From Methanomicrobia archaeon (GTDB lineage: Archaea; Halobacteriota; Syntropharchaeia; Alkanophagales; Methanospirareceae), in contig JAFGKP010000050.1 in NCBI GenBank assembly GCA_016928455.1, positions 1-12,136 on the forward strand: a stretch of 12,136 nucleotides of DNA. The letters are read 5' to 3'. The position numbers were made by a program, and so were the translations under genes. Positions 1 through 5,817 of this stretch are shown piece by piece (within the stretch, counting starts at the first letter, position 1; each line of letters opens with the position of its first letter). The notes below the pieces were generated by a model. That model did not search any database, was not told the DNA's origin, and saw nothing but the letters and a program-made list of their open reading frames with translations.

Positions 1-356
1 GAGAGCCCGTCCATGCCGAAGGCGAAGAGCGCGACGGGATACCCCAAATAGCTGGTATTACCGAAGACGAGCGGTAGATACAGGCCCGTTTTCTCTGAGC
101 CAAACAGCTTCAGGATGAGGAACGAGGCCGTCATCATACTGAGAATAACCGCCAGTGCCGCGCCTGCCAGAGTGGTGAAATCGGTGAGGTTGATATCACT
201 GCGGGAGACAGAAGCGAAGATCAAGCACGGTGCTGCCACGTACACGATTAGATCGGTGAACGTCTGCACCTCAATTTTCCGGACCTTACCGATTACATAC
301 CCCAGAAGTATGATCGAGAAGACCGGGACGACGGTCTGCACGAGCGTTTGGTACAT
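1..356 (-). CDS. AEC (auxin efflux carrier) family transporter, N-terminal part
   Basis: This is the first 118 codons of a membrane transporter of the AEC family, which moves small organic anions or related solutes across the cytoplasmic membrane; the substrate cannot be told from this part. Seen: a hydrophobic first helix at about residues 5-24 (VVPVFSIILLGYVIGK), a second at about 36-52 with an AAPCLIF stretch, a third at about 62-82, and the family-like FGNTSYLGYPV at 98-108. The family is usually about 300 residues, so roughly two thirds lie beyond base 1. The ATG at 354-356 is chosen because a TATA-like TTTTTAAT on the minus strand is centred about 26 nt upstream and there is no ribosome site, which fits a leaderless transcript. 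Recognised from motif pattern only. Confidence 0.8.
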   Translation of the reverse strand, partial: MYQTLVQTVVPVFSIILLGYVIGKVRKIEVQTFTDLIVYVAAPCLIFASVSRSDINLTDFTTLAGAALAVILSMMTASFLILKLFGSEKTGLYLPLVFGNTSYLGYPVALFAFGMDGL

Positions 357-377
357 TGAGGAACAATTGCAGAGCGT

Positions 378-386
378 GATTAAAAA
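378..386 (-). promoter_or_regulatory. TATA box for the AEC transporter gene
   Basis: On the minus strand this reads TTTTTAATC. Its centre is about 26 nt before the ATG at 356, the usual TATA-to-start distance in archaea, so the transcript probably begins at the start codon itself. Confidence 0.45.
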
Positions 387-430
387 GGTACGATGCTAGC
401 CGAGGCGATGCGGTAACGTAACAGTAGACT

Positions 431-700
431 ATGCTGCACAACGTGGTCTGTGCGGGATGCCTGCGACGGTTAGAGAAGGAAGCGATGACTTTCCGAATGA
501 GGAATTTTGATAAAGAGTTAAACATATTCGGAGGGATTACTTACAGTATAGTAGGGGATGGGTAGTTCATCGAGAGGGGGAGTATAGATGCAATAGTGCG
601 GCTATAGCCCCAAATTGGAGTGCTAGACGTAGCATGCGGATATCCCCACGTTAGGTGCAATTTTAGGGCAGCAGGAAAAGGAATGATGGATAGTTAAGAA
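431..700 (+). pseudogene. Possible decayed reading frame upstream of the methyltransferase gene
   Basis: The 371 bases between the transporter and the methyltransferase hold no intact gene. One plus-strand frame, opening with ATG at 431, reads a protein-like 44 codons (including NFDKELNIFGGITYS) to a TAG at 563-565. It then continues in the same frame past a second TAG at 605-607 into IGVLDVACGY (about 614-643), and ends at TAA after GMMDS. The LDVACG run resembles motif I of class I SAM methyltransferases. One reading is an old methyltransferase-like gene broken by stops; chance coding-like sequence is the alternative. Two small inverted repeats lie inside it, GGCTATAGCC at 600-609 and TGCTA-4 nt-TAGCA at 621-634. 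Weakly supported. Confidence 0.25.
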
Positions 701-711
701 CAATAATGTAA

Positions 712-718
712 GAGGAGG
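712..718 (+). promoter_or_regulatory. Strong Shine-Dalgarno site for the methyltransferase
   Basis: GAGGAGG lies 9 nt before the ATG at 728 and fixes that start. Such a full-strength site in front of an A+T-rich gene suggests that the gene is expressed. Confidence 0.75.
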
Positions 719-727
719 CGTTTTTAA

Positions 728-1561
728 ATGGAATTAACTGATGTATCAAAAACTGCAATAGCCACTCTCCGAAGTCGCGTAATAGAATCACAGAAAAGTA
801 CCCCTATAATAAATGATCCTATGGCCGCTTATTGTTTAGATAAATTGTTCTCATTAGTATCAGAAAAAGAAAAAATTCTTCTATTAAACCGAGAACTACC
901 AACATCTCTTACTAATCACATAGCACTTAGAGCAAGAAAATATGATCAAATTGTTAACAACTATATTTCTAACAATACATCGTGTACTGTTATAAATCTC
1001 GGGTGTGGTTTTGACACACGGTTCTGGCGCATAAATAACGAAAAATGTACGTATATCGAGCTTGACCTTCCGGAAATTATCGCACTTAAAAAGGAGATTC
1101 TACAAGAACACCTAAGTTATGAACTAATGGGTTGCTCTGTATTAGATCCTTCATGGATTGAAAAAGTTACTTCGAAAAGCAATAAGAACGTGATTTTTAT
1201 TGCAGAAGGCTTATTCATGTATCTACCAAAACTGGAAGTGATAAATCTTTTTGGAACTCTCTCAAAGAGGTTCTATCACTCACAAATTGTTTTGGAAGTT
1301 GTAACCGAGAAGTTTACACGCGGAATATGGAAAAAGATAGTTGAAATGAAGATAAAACGAGTTTTAGGATTAAATGCAGGTTCTTCATATAATTTCGGCA
1401 TTAAAAATGCGCTTGAACTTGAATCGTACGGGAATGGTATAAAAGTTATTGATGAATGGTCCTATATTGAGGATCCTGATATCCGTCCTCGAATATTAAA
1501 ATATCTGGGAATTTCAAGAACTCAATGGACAGTAACAGCAACAATACATGAAAATAAATGA
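728..1561 (+). CDS. Class I SAM methyltransferase, leucine carboxyl methyltransferase (TcmP/PPM) type
   Basis: This 277-residue protein looks like a complete SAM-dependent methyltransferase of the LCM family (PF04072 type), which includes protein carboxyl and polyketide O-methyltransferases. Its substrate here is unknown. Seen: SAM-binding motif I VINLGCGFDTR at 88-98, an acidic motif II with ELDLP at 111-115, and the family signature AEGLFMYLP at 159-167. The N-terminal ARKYDQIV stretch at 69-76 fits the family's substrate-cap region. The start is fixed by GAGGAGG 9 nt upstream. The gene is much richer in A+T than its neighbours (sampled 60-base lines at 841 and 1021 are 27% and 38% G+C), uses many AAA, ATA and TTA codons, and lies next to gene remnants. 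I infer horizontal acquisition. It ends 9 bases from the convergent permease remnant. Confidence 0.85.
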   Translation: MELTDVSKTAIATLRSRVIESQKSTPIINDPMAAYCLDKLFSLVSEKEKILLLNRELPTSLTNHIALRARKYDQIVNNYISNNTSCTVINLGCGFDTRFWRINNEKCTYIELDLPEIIALKKEILQEHLSYELMGCSVLDPSWIEKVTSKSNKNVIFIAEGLFMYLPKLEVINLFGTLSKRFYHSQIVLEVVTEKFTRGIWKKIVEMKIKRVLGLNAGSSYNFGIKNALELESYGNGIKVIDEWSYIEDPDIRPRILKYLGISRTQWTVTATIHENK

Positions 1562-1570
1562 TTCCTCACG

Positions 1571-1828
1571 TTATCCGCTTGCGTCATCAATTGGCCGATT
1601 AAGTAACCTTCTGATCTCCTCCACCGCCAGATGTCCTTCTGGAGTATCCTCCAGAACGTAGAGAATAGAGCCCAGAAACAGAGCAGCAATTCCCAGGGCT
1701 AGAGTGGTTGGCGGGAGGCTCAGGAGCAATAAGATACACATAACAGCCCCAAGGGCGGGGAAGAGCGTGCCCAGCGGCGTCTTGAAGTAGCTCTTCTCCT
1801 CTGGTATCTGTTCCTCTTTCTTTACCAA
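1571..1828 (-). pseudogene. C-terminal remnant of an APC-family amino acid permease
   Basis: The 85 codons to the stop at 1571 contain SYFKTPLGTLFPALG followed by two hydrophobic segments (about residues 24-42 and 43-60 counted from TTG at 1828) and a charged tail. This matches the usual end of APC amino acid permeases, where a [RK]PFKTPLxPxxPxLG stretch precedes the last two helices. The remaining ten or so helices of a permease are absent. The frame stays open upstream to a stop at 1919-1921 without any ATG or GTG, so only the TTG could start it. I infer a truncated gene end joined to the glycosylase fragment next to it. A small two-helix membrane protein is possible but less likely. Confidence 0.6.
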
Positions 1829-1910
1829 ATGACTGTACTCACCTTCACCAGAAACATCGTGCTGAGCATCGCCGCATTCGTAAGATTCAGAAGTTGTTAC
1901 AGAAGATGTG

Positions 1911-2162
1911 TCACCTTTTCAGAGAAAAAAATGCAGATAGCGCAGCTGCGAGCCACCGGGCGTCGTCCAGATGAGCAAATAGGTACTTGCCGTGACGATG
2001 GGTTTCCGTAAATTGACGAGCGGACAGCGCTGATTTTATATCACCAGGGCTAACCTCTTCCAGAACCCGTTCCTCAAACACTTCAGTCTCTGCTAGGGTC
2101 TGGTGCAGTCCAGTGGCATCCAGATACCGTTTGAACATCTCCACATCGGGAAGTTCAGGCAT
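1911..2162 (-). pseudogene. N-terminal remnant of an Fpg/Nei (MutM-type) DNA glycosylase
   Basis: From the ATG at 2160-2162 the frame begins MPELPDVE, the hallmark of formamidopyrimidine-DNA glycosylase/endonuclease VIII proteins, with the catalytic proline and glutamate right after Met. It goes on through HRHGKYL at 55-61, where the family has a conserved lysine, and then LDDARWL at 65-71. After that, similarity stops and the frame ends at residue 83. Intact proteins are about 260-290 residues, with a helix-two-turn-helix and often a zinc finger, all missing here. The lost part is replaced by the permease tail in another frame, starting within a few bases of the stop, so this is a deletion or rearrangement product and very unlikely to act as a repair enzyme. 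An A7 run (1925-1931) lies at the break. Confidence 0.72.
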
Positions 2163-2206
2163 GGTGATCCCTGTCCTGGGTACTCCTTCCCGCACCGGGC
2201 TAAAAA

Positions 2207-2403
2207 GAGCACTGAAAATCAACGATGTCAACGACCGACGGGGCGGTTAAAGCAGGGGTTACGCTGTCCCTGAGCACCGATTCCCATCGCAAGCATTACG
2301 CTGGGTGCTCTCGATGCCATCATGCAAAATCCTACCCCCGGATGGAGCACTGAGATATGGCTTCAAACCGCTCATTTACTCAAACGCCGCCCTGGTAGAG
2401 CAC
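2207..2403. repeat. Cluster of five GAGCAC/GTGCTC motifs in a gene-free stretch
   Basis: GAGCAC occurs on the plus strand at 2207, 2272, 2345 and 2398, and GTGCTC (the same motif inverted) at 2305. The 2272 and 2305 copies form GAGCACC/GGTGCTC arms with a 25-nt loop. Two copies extend to GAGCACTGA. About 0.1 copy would be expected by chance in this length. Otherwise the 190 bases between the glycosylase remnant and the DUF362 gene hold no gene that I can see. Confidence 0.4.
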
Positions 2404-2417
2404 ACTAAAGAGGGCGG
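2387..2417 (-). terminator. Hairpin just past the DUF362 stop codon
   Basis: Perfect 7-bp arms, CCGCCCT at 2387-2393 and AGGGCGG at 2411-2417, with a 17-nt loop, begin 5 bases after the minus-strand stop at 2423. This suits a transcript-end or mRNA-stabilising hairpin. There is no strong U-tract, so calling it a true terminator is inference. Confidence 0.4.
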
Positions 2418-2422
2418 TATGC

Positions 2423-3454
2423 TCAGCGCAACGTAGTTATCGTATAGCTCCTTTCACCCATGCCAAGCACTTCGGCGAGGCTGAACTGGCGCTCGACCGC
2501 AATGCCGAAGAGCTCCTGAAGAAGATCCCGGTCTGCAGCTGCCTGTATGAGATCATAGGAGGCCTGCTCGATACTCAGAAGATCACGTGATGCGAGTGCG
2601 CCGAGATCTGGCAGCAGGGGCTCTTCCTGGAAGGTGCAGTCACACATCGCGGTAATGTCAGTGAGGAAATTGATGAAGCAGCGCTGCGTGCCGAACTTCC
2701 TGAGCACCGCGTTTGCAACGTCGACCAGAGCCGTGAAGTACTGTTCATCCCACCCCTCAGGATGATGTAACGCCCCGGTCGGGCAGGCGGCGATGCAGCG
2801 CGCACAGCCGATACAATTGTGCGTGTCAATGACCGGAACGTCTTTCAGCTGGATGGCCGCGTAGGGACACGCTGCTATGCAGCTCTCGCAGCGCTCGCAC
2901 GCATCACCATCAACCAGCGGAATCGCGAAACGGTAAACTGCTCGTTTGCCATTCGTCGAGCAGCAGCCCATACCGAGATCCTTCAGTGCGCCGGCGTACC
3001 CAACGCTGATATGCCCGGTGCAGTGAGATACCACAACCAGGTAGTCGGCTTCGTAGATCGCCTGTCCCACTTCGACCTCAGTGATGAGTGCCCCGCCGGT
3101 CTCGACCATCACACCACTCTCGCCCTTCAAGCCATCAGCAATGAGCACGGGCGCGCCAACCGTATCGAAATTGAACCCGTTTCGGCGCGCGGTTTCCAAA
3201 TACTCGACCGCATTGTGCCGCGCACGGTGAATCAAGGTGGTGGTATCGGTGAGGAACGGTTTGCCACCTGCTTCTTTAATCGCCATGACAAGTTCGCGCA
3301 CGAATGGCGGACGGATAAAGCGGTAATTGATCAGTTCGCCCATATGGAGCTTCACCGCCACCAGGGCATCACGCTCTATGTCCGCGACTGACAGGAGTAA
3401 CTTACGCACACTGGCAGGAGTGTGCAGCGCAGCGAGCCGATAAACCTCAGCCAT
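2423..3454 (-). CDS. DUF362 family protein with two 4Fe-4S cluster motifs
   Basis: This 343-residue cytoplasmic protein of the DUF362 family (PF04015 type) is joined to a two-cluster ferredoxin domain. The family is probably involved in electron transfer or metalloprotein assembly, but the reaction is unknown. Seen: the DUF362 region occupies about residues 25-180, with KLHMGE at 35-40, FLTDTTTL at 67-74 and a Cys-containing SHCTGHISVGYAG at 143-155. Cysteines 186, 189, 192 and 196, and 214, 217, 220 and 224, form two CxxCxxCxxxCP cluster motifs. A C-terminal MCDCTFQEEPLLPDLG (270-285) and LLSIEQASYDLI (292-303) match DUF362-ferredoxin proteins of archaea and anaerobes. No signal peptide is visible. 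The ATG at 3454 lies about 26 nt from a TTCTTATG box (minus strand, near 3476-3485), so it may be leaderless. It is monocistronic, with a hairpin past its end. Confidence 0.9.
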   Translation of the reverse strand: MAEVYRLAALHTPASVRKLLLSVADIERDALVAVKLHMGELINYRFIRPPFVRELVMAIKEAGGKPFLTDTTTLIHRARHNAVEYLETARRNGFNFDTVGAPVLIADGLKGESGVMVETGGALITEVEVGQAIYEADYLVVVSHCTGHISVGYAGALKDLGMGCCSTNGKRAVYRFAIPLVDGDACERCESCIAACPYAAIQLKDVPVIDTHNCIGCARCIAACPTGALHHPEGWDEQYFTALVDVANAVLRKFGTQRCFINFLTDITAMCDCTFQEEPLLPDLGALASRDLLSIEQASYDLIQAAADRDLLQELFGIAVERQFSLAEVLGMGERSYTITTLR

Positions 3455-3608
3455 GCCTATCTTGTAGTACGTTGTTCATAAGAAAATTGTGGAAAAAACC
3501 ACCCCCCTGGGTGTTCCGCTAACTTAGCAAAAAGGCTACACGCTACGTTACGGATCCCCCTCATAAAACGTAAAGCTCACGAGGGATTCTGGAGAACAAA
3601 GAGTGGGT

Positions 3609-3616
3609 GTTTTAAA
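3609..3616 (+). promoter_or_regulatory. Candidate TATA box for the cyclase gene
   Basis: TTTTAAAG lies in the 252-base gap between the divergent DUF362 and cyclase genes. It would give a leader of about 65 nt before the proposed CTG start. The same gap also holds GCTAACTTAGC (3518-3528) and the AAACGTTT palindrome (3675-3682), either of which could be an operator; no function is known. Confidence 0.3.
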
Positions 3617-3706
3617 GCTTGATGGGGCTCATGTAGTAGTATCACCACATACCATTTTGGTTGCGTAAACGACCAAACGTTTAGCAAGAGGGGGAGTGAG
3701 AAGACT

Positions 3707-4333
3707 CTGAAGATTCACGACCTGTCACTTACGATCTATCCGGGCATGCAGTCCTGGCCGAACGATGCGGGCGTCGAGCTCACGCAGGAAGAGTCGCTAA
3801 GAAGCGGGGATGCTTATAACTGCTCACGGCTGGTCTGCAGCTCGCACATCGGCACGCATATCGACGCGCCTTACCACTTCACTGAGGGTGGAAAAGGTAT
3901 AGACGAGGTAAGCCTGTACGATCTGATCGGCGAGGCATTAGTCGTCGAAATAGCAGCTGCTGAGCTGATAACGGCTGCTGAGCTGCGAGACGTGGACATG
4001 CACACCTATAAGCGGATCCTGTTCAAGACCCGGAACTCAGAGCTGCTTGCGGACCAGACGTTTCATGAGGATTACGTCGCACTCGATTATTCGGCTGCAG
4101 AGCTCCTGGTGAAAAACGAAGTGAAAATGGTAGGTATCGATTATCTCTCTATAGAAGCGTTTGCGGACACGGGGCATCGCGTCCACAAGCTCCTGACAGA
4201 ACACGGGGTACTCATCCTCGAGACACTGGATTTGCATGCAATCGAGCCGGGCGCGTATTTTATGGTGGCGTTACCACTGAAACTCAAGGGGTGTGACGGC
4301 GCGCCGGCACGGGTGGTGCTGATTGAATGGTAA
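3707..4333 (+). CDS. Cyclase/kynurenine formamidase-like metal-dependent hydrolase, probable CTG start
   Basis: This is a cytoplasmic metal hydrolase of the cyclase family (PF04199 type), which includes bacterial kynurenine formamidase and isatin hydrolase; the substrate here is unknown. Seen, numbered from CTG at 3707: the N-terminal KIHDLSLTIYPGM typical of the family, then the metal motif HIGTHIDAPYHF at 47-58 with His47, His51, Asp53 and His57. A GIDYLSIE stretch follows, and a C-terminal ALPLKLKGCDGAPARVV. At 208 residues it has the usual length. The frame from the stop at 3620-3622 to the ATG at 3746 has no ATG, GTG or TTG, and the ATG at 3746 would remove the conserved first strand. 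CTG at 3707 stands 6 nt behind GGAGTGAG and restores a family-like N-terminus. A one-base sequence error is the alternative: GTG at 3697 joins this frame if one base is dropped near 3706-3707. Confidence 0.88.
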   Translation: MKIHDLSLTIYPGMQSWPNDAGVELTQEESLRSGDAYNCSRLVCSSHIGTHIDAPYHFTEGGKGIDEVSLYDLIGEALVVEIAAAELITAAELRDVDMHTYKRILFKTRNSELLADQTFHEDYVALDYSAAELLVKNEVKMVGIDYLSIEAFADTGHRVHKLLTEHGVLILETLDLHAIEPGAYFMVALPLKLKGCDGAPARVVLIEW

Positions 4334-4345
4334 AATCCAACCATT
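4326..4345 (+). other. Small hairpin over the cyclase stop codon
   Basis: AATGGT (4326-4331) and ACCATT (4340-4345) form a 6-bp stem with an 8-nt loop, and the stop TAA is at 4331-4333. It may mark the transcript end but is short and A+T-rich. Confidence 0.25.
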
Positions 4346-4398
4346 AACTATAGAGTGAAAACCTATGCAAAAACAAACCTGGCACCGAGTGAGTACTC

Positions 4399-4842
4399 AT
4401 GAGCCGTAAAAAAGTCAGACTGCTCGCGATTGCAGGGAGTGCGCTCTTTGCAGTCATTTTCATGGGCGGTTGCCTTAACCAGACTCCAGTCGACATCGAC
4501 CAGGTCCGCAGCTACGCGGATCCAATCACCGAGAACATTTTAATCGCGACGACCGAGAACAATTACACGAAATATTCCGAGCACTTCGATGCAACGATGA
4601 AGAATGCGCTCCCTGAATCCCTCTTCCTCGAGACCAACGCCATGATCAAGTCAAAGATCGGCACCTACGACTCCAAGGAGTTCTGGAAGGCCGAGCGTAA
4701 AAACCAGTATATCATCGTGTACTACAAAGCGCGATTCACGCAGGAGCCCGCGGCCGTGATCGTCAAGGTCGTCTTTCAAGAGCTCGAAGGTGACATGAAA
4801 ATCTCAGGCCTGTGGTTCGACTCGCCGAGGCTGCGCTCCTGA
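4399..4842 (+). CDS. Small lipoprotein, DUF3887-like
   Basis: This 147-residue protein is probably exported and lipid-anchored outside the cytoplasmic membrane. Seen: a basic start (MSRKKVR), a hydrophobic segment at about 8-22, and a lipobox-like FMGGC with the acceptor Cys25. The mature part has an N-terminal helix-rich stretch (YSEHFDATMKNALPE at 58-72) and a beta-rich C-terminal half (YIIVYYKARF, AVIVKVVFQ). This layout resembles DUF3887, a small NTF2-like/cystatin-like fold in exported proteins of archaea and Firmicutes; that match is from memory. A possible TATA (AACTATAG, about 4346-4353) precedes it, giving a short leader. It converges on msrB with a single base between the two stop codons. 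Function unknown. Confidence 0.78.
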   Translation: MSRKKVRLLAIAGSALFAVIFMGGCLNQTPVDIDQVRSYADPITENILIATTENNYTKYSEHFDATMKNALPESLFLETNAMIKSKIGTYDSKEFWKAERKNQYIIVYYKARFTQEPAAVIVKVVFQELEGDMKISGLWFDSPRLRS

Positions 4843-4843
4843 G

Positions 4844-5308
4844 CTATTGCCTGGACTCTTCCGTAAAGTCCAGTGCCAGCGAATTGATACAGTATCGTTT
4901 CTCGGTAGGCTTCGGGCCGTCATCAAAGATATGTCCGAGATGGCTGCCGCATCGCTTACAGCGCACCTCCGTGCGGTCCCGGCCAAAACGCTTGTCAGGC
5001 CGCAGCTCTACTGCATCGGGCAGAGCGTCAGAGAAGCTCGGCCAGCCGGTTCCCGAGTCGAATTTGGTGTCCGCGTCGAAGAGCTGGTTGCCACAGGCTT
5101 TGCACCGGTAGCTTCCGGGTGCCTTTGTCTTCACGTATTCACCGCTGTACGCGGGCTCTGTGCCGCACTCACGTAAGATACGATACTCATCGGGGCTCAG
5201 TCGCTTCCTGAACTCAGCCTCCGGGTATTCAGGTGATTCCGCACCCACCGCTCGTTGCTGTCGTATGCGTGCAACGAGGCCATTAAACCTTTTACGAATC
5301 TGAAACAT
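4844..5308 (-). CDS. msrB: Peptide-methionine (R)-S-oxide reductase MsrB
   Basis: MsrB reduces the R form of oxidised methionine in proteins and so repairs oxidative damage in the cytoplasm. Seen in this 154-residue protein: an N-terminal basic extension of about 35 residues, then RLSPDEYRILRECGTEPAYSGEY at 36-58, with Cys48 near the usual position. Zinc-binding pairs CKAC (Cys69, Cys72) and CKRC (Cys117, Cys120) follow, with the substrate-site FDSGTGWPSF at 83-92, GHIFDDGP at 125-132 and the catalytic cysteine RYCINS (Cys140). Every key residue is present. The ATG at 5308 is the furthest-upstream start but has a weak ribosome site, so the extension may be shorter. It lies 32 bases behind the 97-residue gene on the same strand and probably shares its transcript. 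Confidence 0.95.
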   Translation of the reverse strand: MFQIRKRFNGLVARIRQQRAVGAESPEYPEAEFRKRLSPDEYRILRECGTEPAYSGEYVKTKAPGSYRCKACGNQLFDADTKFDSGTGWPSFSDALPDAVELRPDKRFGRDRTEVRCKRCGSHLGHIFDDGPKPTEKRYCINSLALDFTEESRQ

Positions 5309-5340
5309 GCTTATGAACCCCTTTTTTTATTCTCCGCGCT

Positions 5341-5634
5341 TCAGGCGGAAACCAGCGATGGCTGGAGCCCGATGAGATACTCGTGCGTGATCCTGTGTTC
5401 CTTCGTTACCTCAACGAGCATCTGTATCTGCCCGATTGCAATCCCCAGATCGAGCAGAGAGGCTGCTAGCAGCAGTTGCTCACCCGCAAGCCCTGCTGCC
5501 GTGAGCTTCTCCAGGCAGAAATCAGCGTAGGAAAGCTCCTCGCCGCGCTCCTGCGCGTTCAACCCATTCGCCTTGAACCACTCGAGCAGCAGCGGCTTCT
5601 GCTTCATGAGTTGTGTGTACAGGTCTTCAGGCAT
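5341..5634 (-). CDS. Hypothetical 97-residue helical protein upstream of msrB
   Basis: I do not recognise this protein. It is 97 residues, predicted mostly alpha-helical, soluble, with one cysteine (Cys40) and no signal peptide. Seen: an acidic/amphipathic N-terminal half (PLLLEWFKANGL at 14-25, GEELSYADFCLEKL at 31-44), a leucine/alanine-rich middle (GEQLLLAASLLDLGIAIGQI at 51-70) and a basic-acidic turn before a second helix (VTKEHRITHEYLI). The start is set by AAGGA 3 nt before ATG 5634, and a TATAAAAA box lies at the right distance (5663-5676). It leads a probable two-gene operon with msrB, which suggests a link to oxidative stress or redox control; this is inferred from position only. 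Confidence 0.75.
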   Translation of the reverse strand: MPEDLYTQLMKQKPLLLEWFKANGLNAQERGEELSYADFCLEKLTAAGLAGEQLLLAASLLDLGIAIGQIQMLVEVTKEHRITHEYLIGLQPSLVSA

Positions 5635-5662
5635 CGTCCTTTTATTTTTATAACTTATTACT

Positions 5663-5676
5663 ATAAAAATTTTTAT
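5663..5676. promoter_or_regulatory. Palindromic A+T promoter box
   Basis: ATAAAAATTTTTAT is a perfect 14-bp palindrome and includes TATA elements in both directions. Its minus-strand side sits about 26 nt before the expected transcript start (near 5643) of the 97-residue gene/msrB unit, leaving a short leader that carries AAGGA. Confidence 0.55.
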
Positions 5677-5725
5677 TAATGCCGGACGGGCGAGAGGATC
5701 TGTGTAACCCCGTTATCGCCACTTA

Positions 5726-5733
5726 TTTATAAT
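5726..5733 (+). promoter_or_regulatory. TATA box for adk
   Basis: TTTATAAT is centred about 26 nt before position 5756, the inferred transcript start, giving a leader of roughly 60 nt that ends in a full GGAGGTGAT ribosome site (5799-5807), 10 nt before the ATG at 5818. Confidence 0.5.
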
Positions 5734-5736
5734 CGG

Positions 5737-5769
5737 AGCACCGAGTAGTATCTGGAACCGCTCGGTGCT
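5737..5769. promoter_or_regulatory. Perfect 9-bp inverted repeat around the adk transcription start
   Basis: AGCACCGAG (5737-5745) and CTCGGTGCT (5761-5769) are exact reverse complements separated by 15 nt. They lie just downstream of the TATA box and bracket the inferred start site near 5756. This geometry suits an operator for a dimeric repressor; a leader-RNA hairpin would require the transcript to start further upstream. Confidence 0.5.
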
Positions 5770-5817
5770 GCGGGACGTCAGGTTTTCTCTTATGATTCGG
5801 AGGTGATTGGAAACGAG

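Noticed and set aside
286..525. Minus-strand open frame of 79 codons starting upstream of the transporter
   Set aside because: It overlaps the transporter N-terminus in another frame, shows no domain-like pattern, and lacks a ribosome site.
600..720. Possible tRNA or structured RNA in the gap before the methyltransferase
   Set aside because: Only two very short inverted repeats are present; no cloverleaf, T-loop or acceptor pattern could be built.
1829..2011. Plus-strand 60-codon open frame
   Set aside because: It runs antisense to the glycosylase remnant, with no recognisable motif and no ribosome site.
2819..3391. Plus-strand 190-codon open frame
   Set aside because: It is antisense to the well-supported DUF362 gene and is explained by its G+C-rich codons; no family features.
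5803..5817. GTG start that would extend adenylate kinase by five residues
   Set aside because: This GTG is part of the GGAGGTGAT ribosome site; ATG 5818 is correctly spaced from it.
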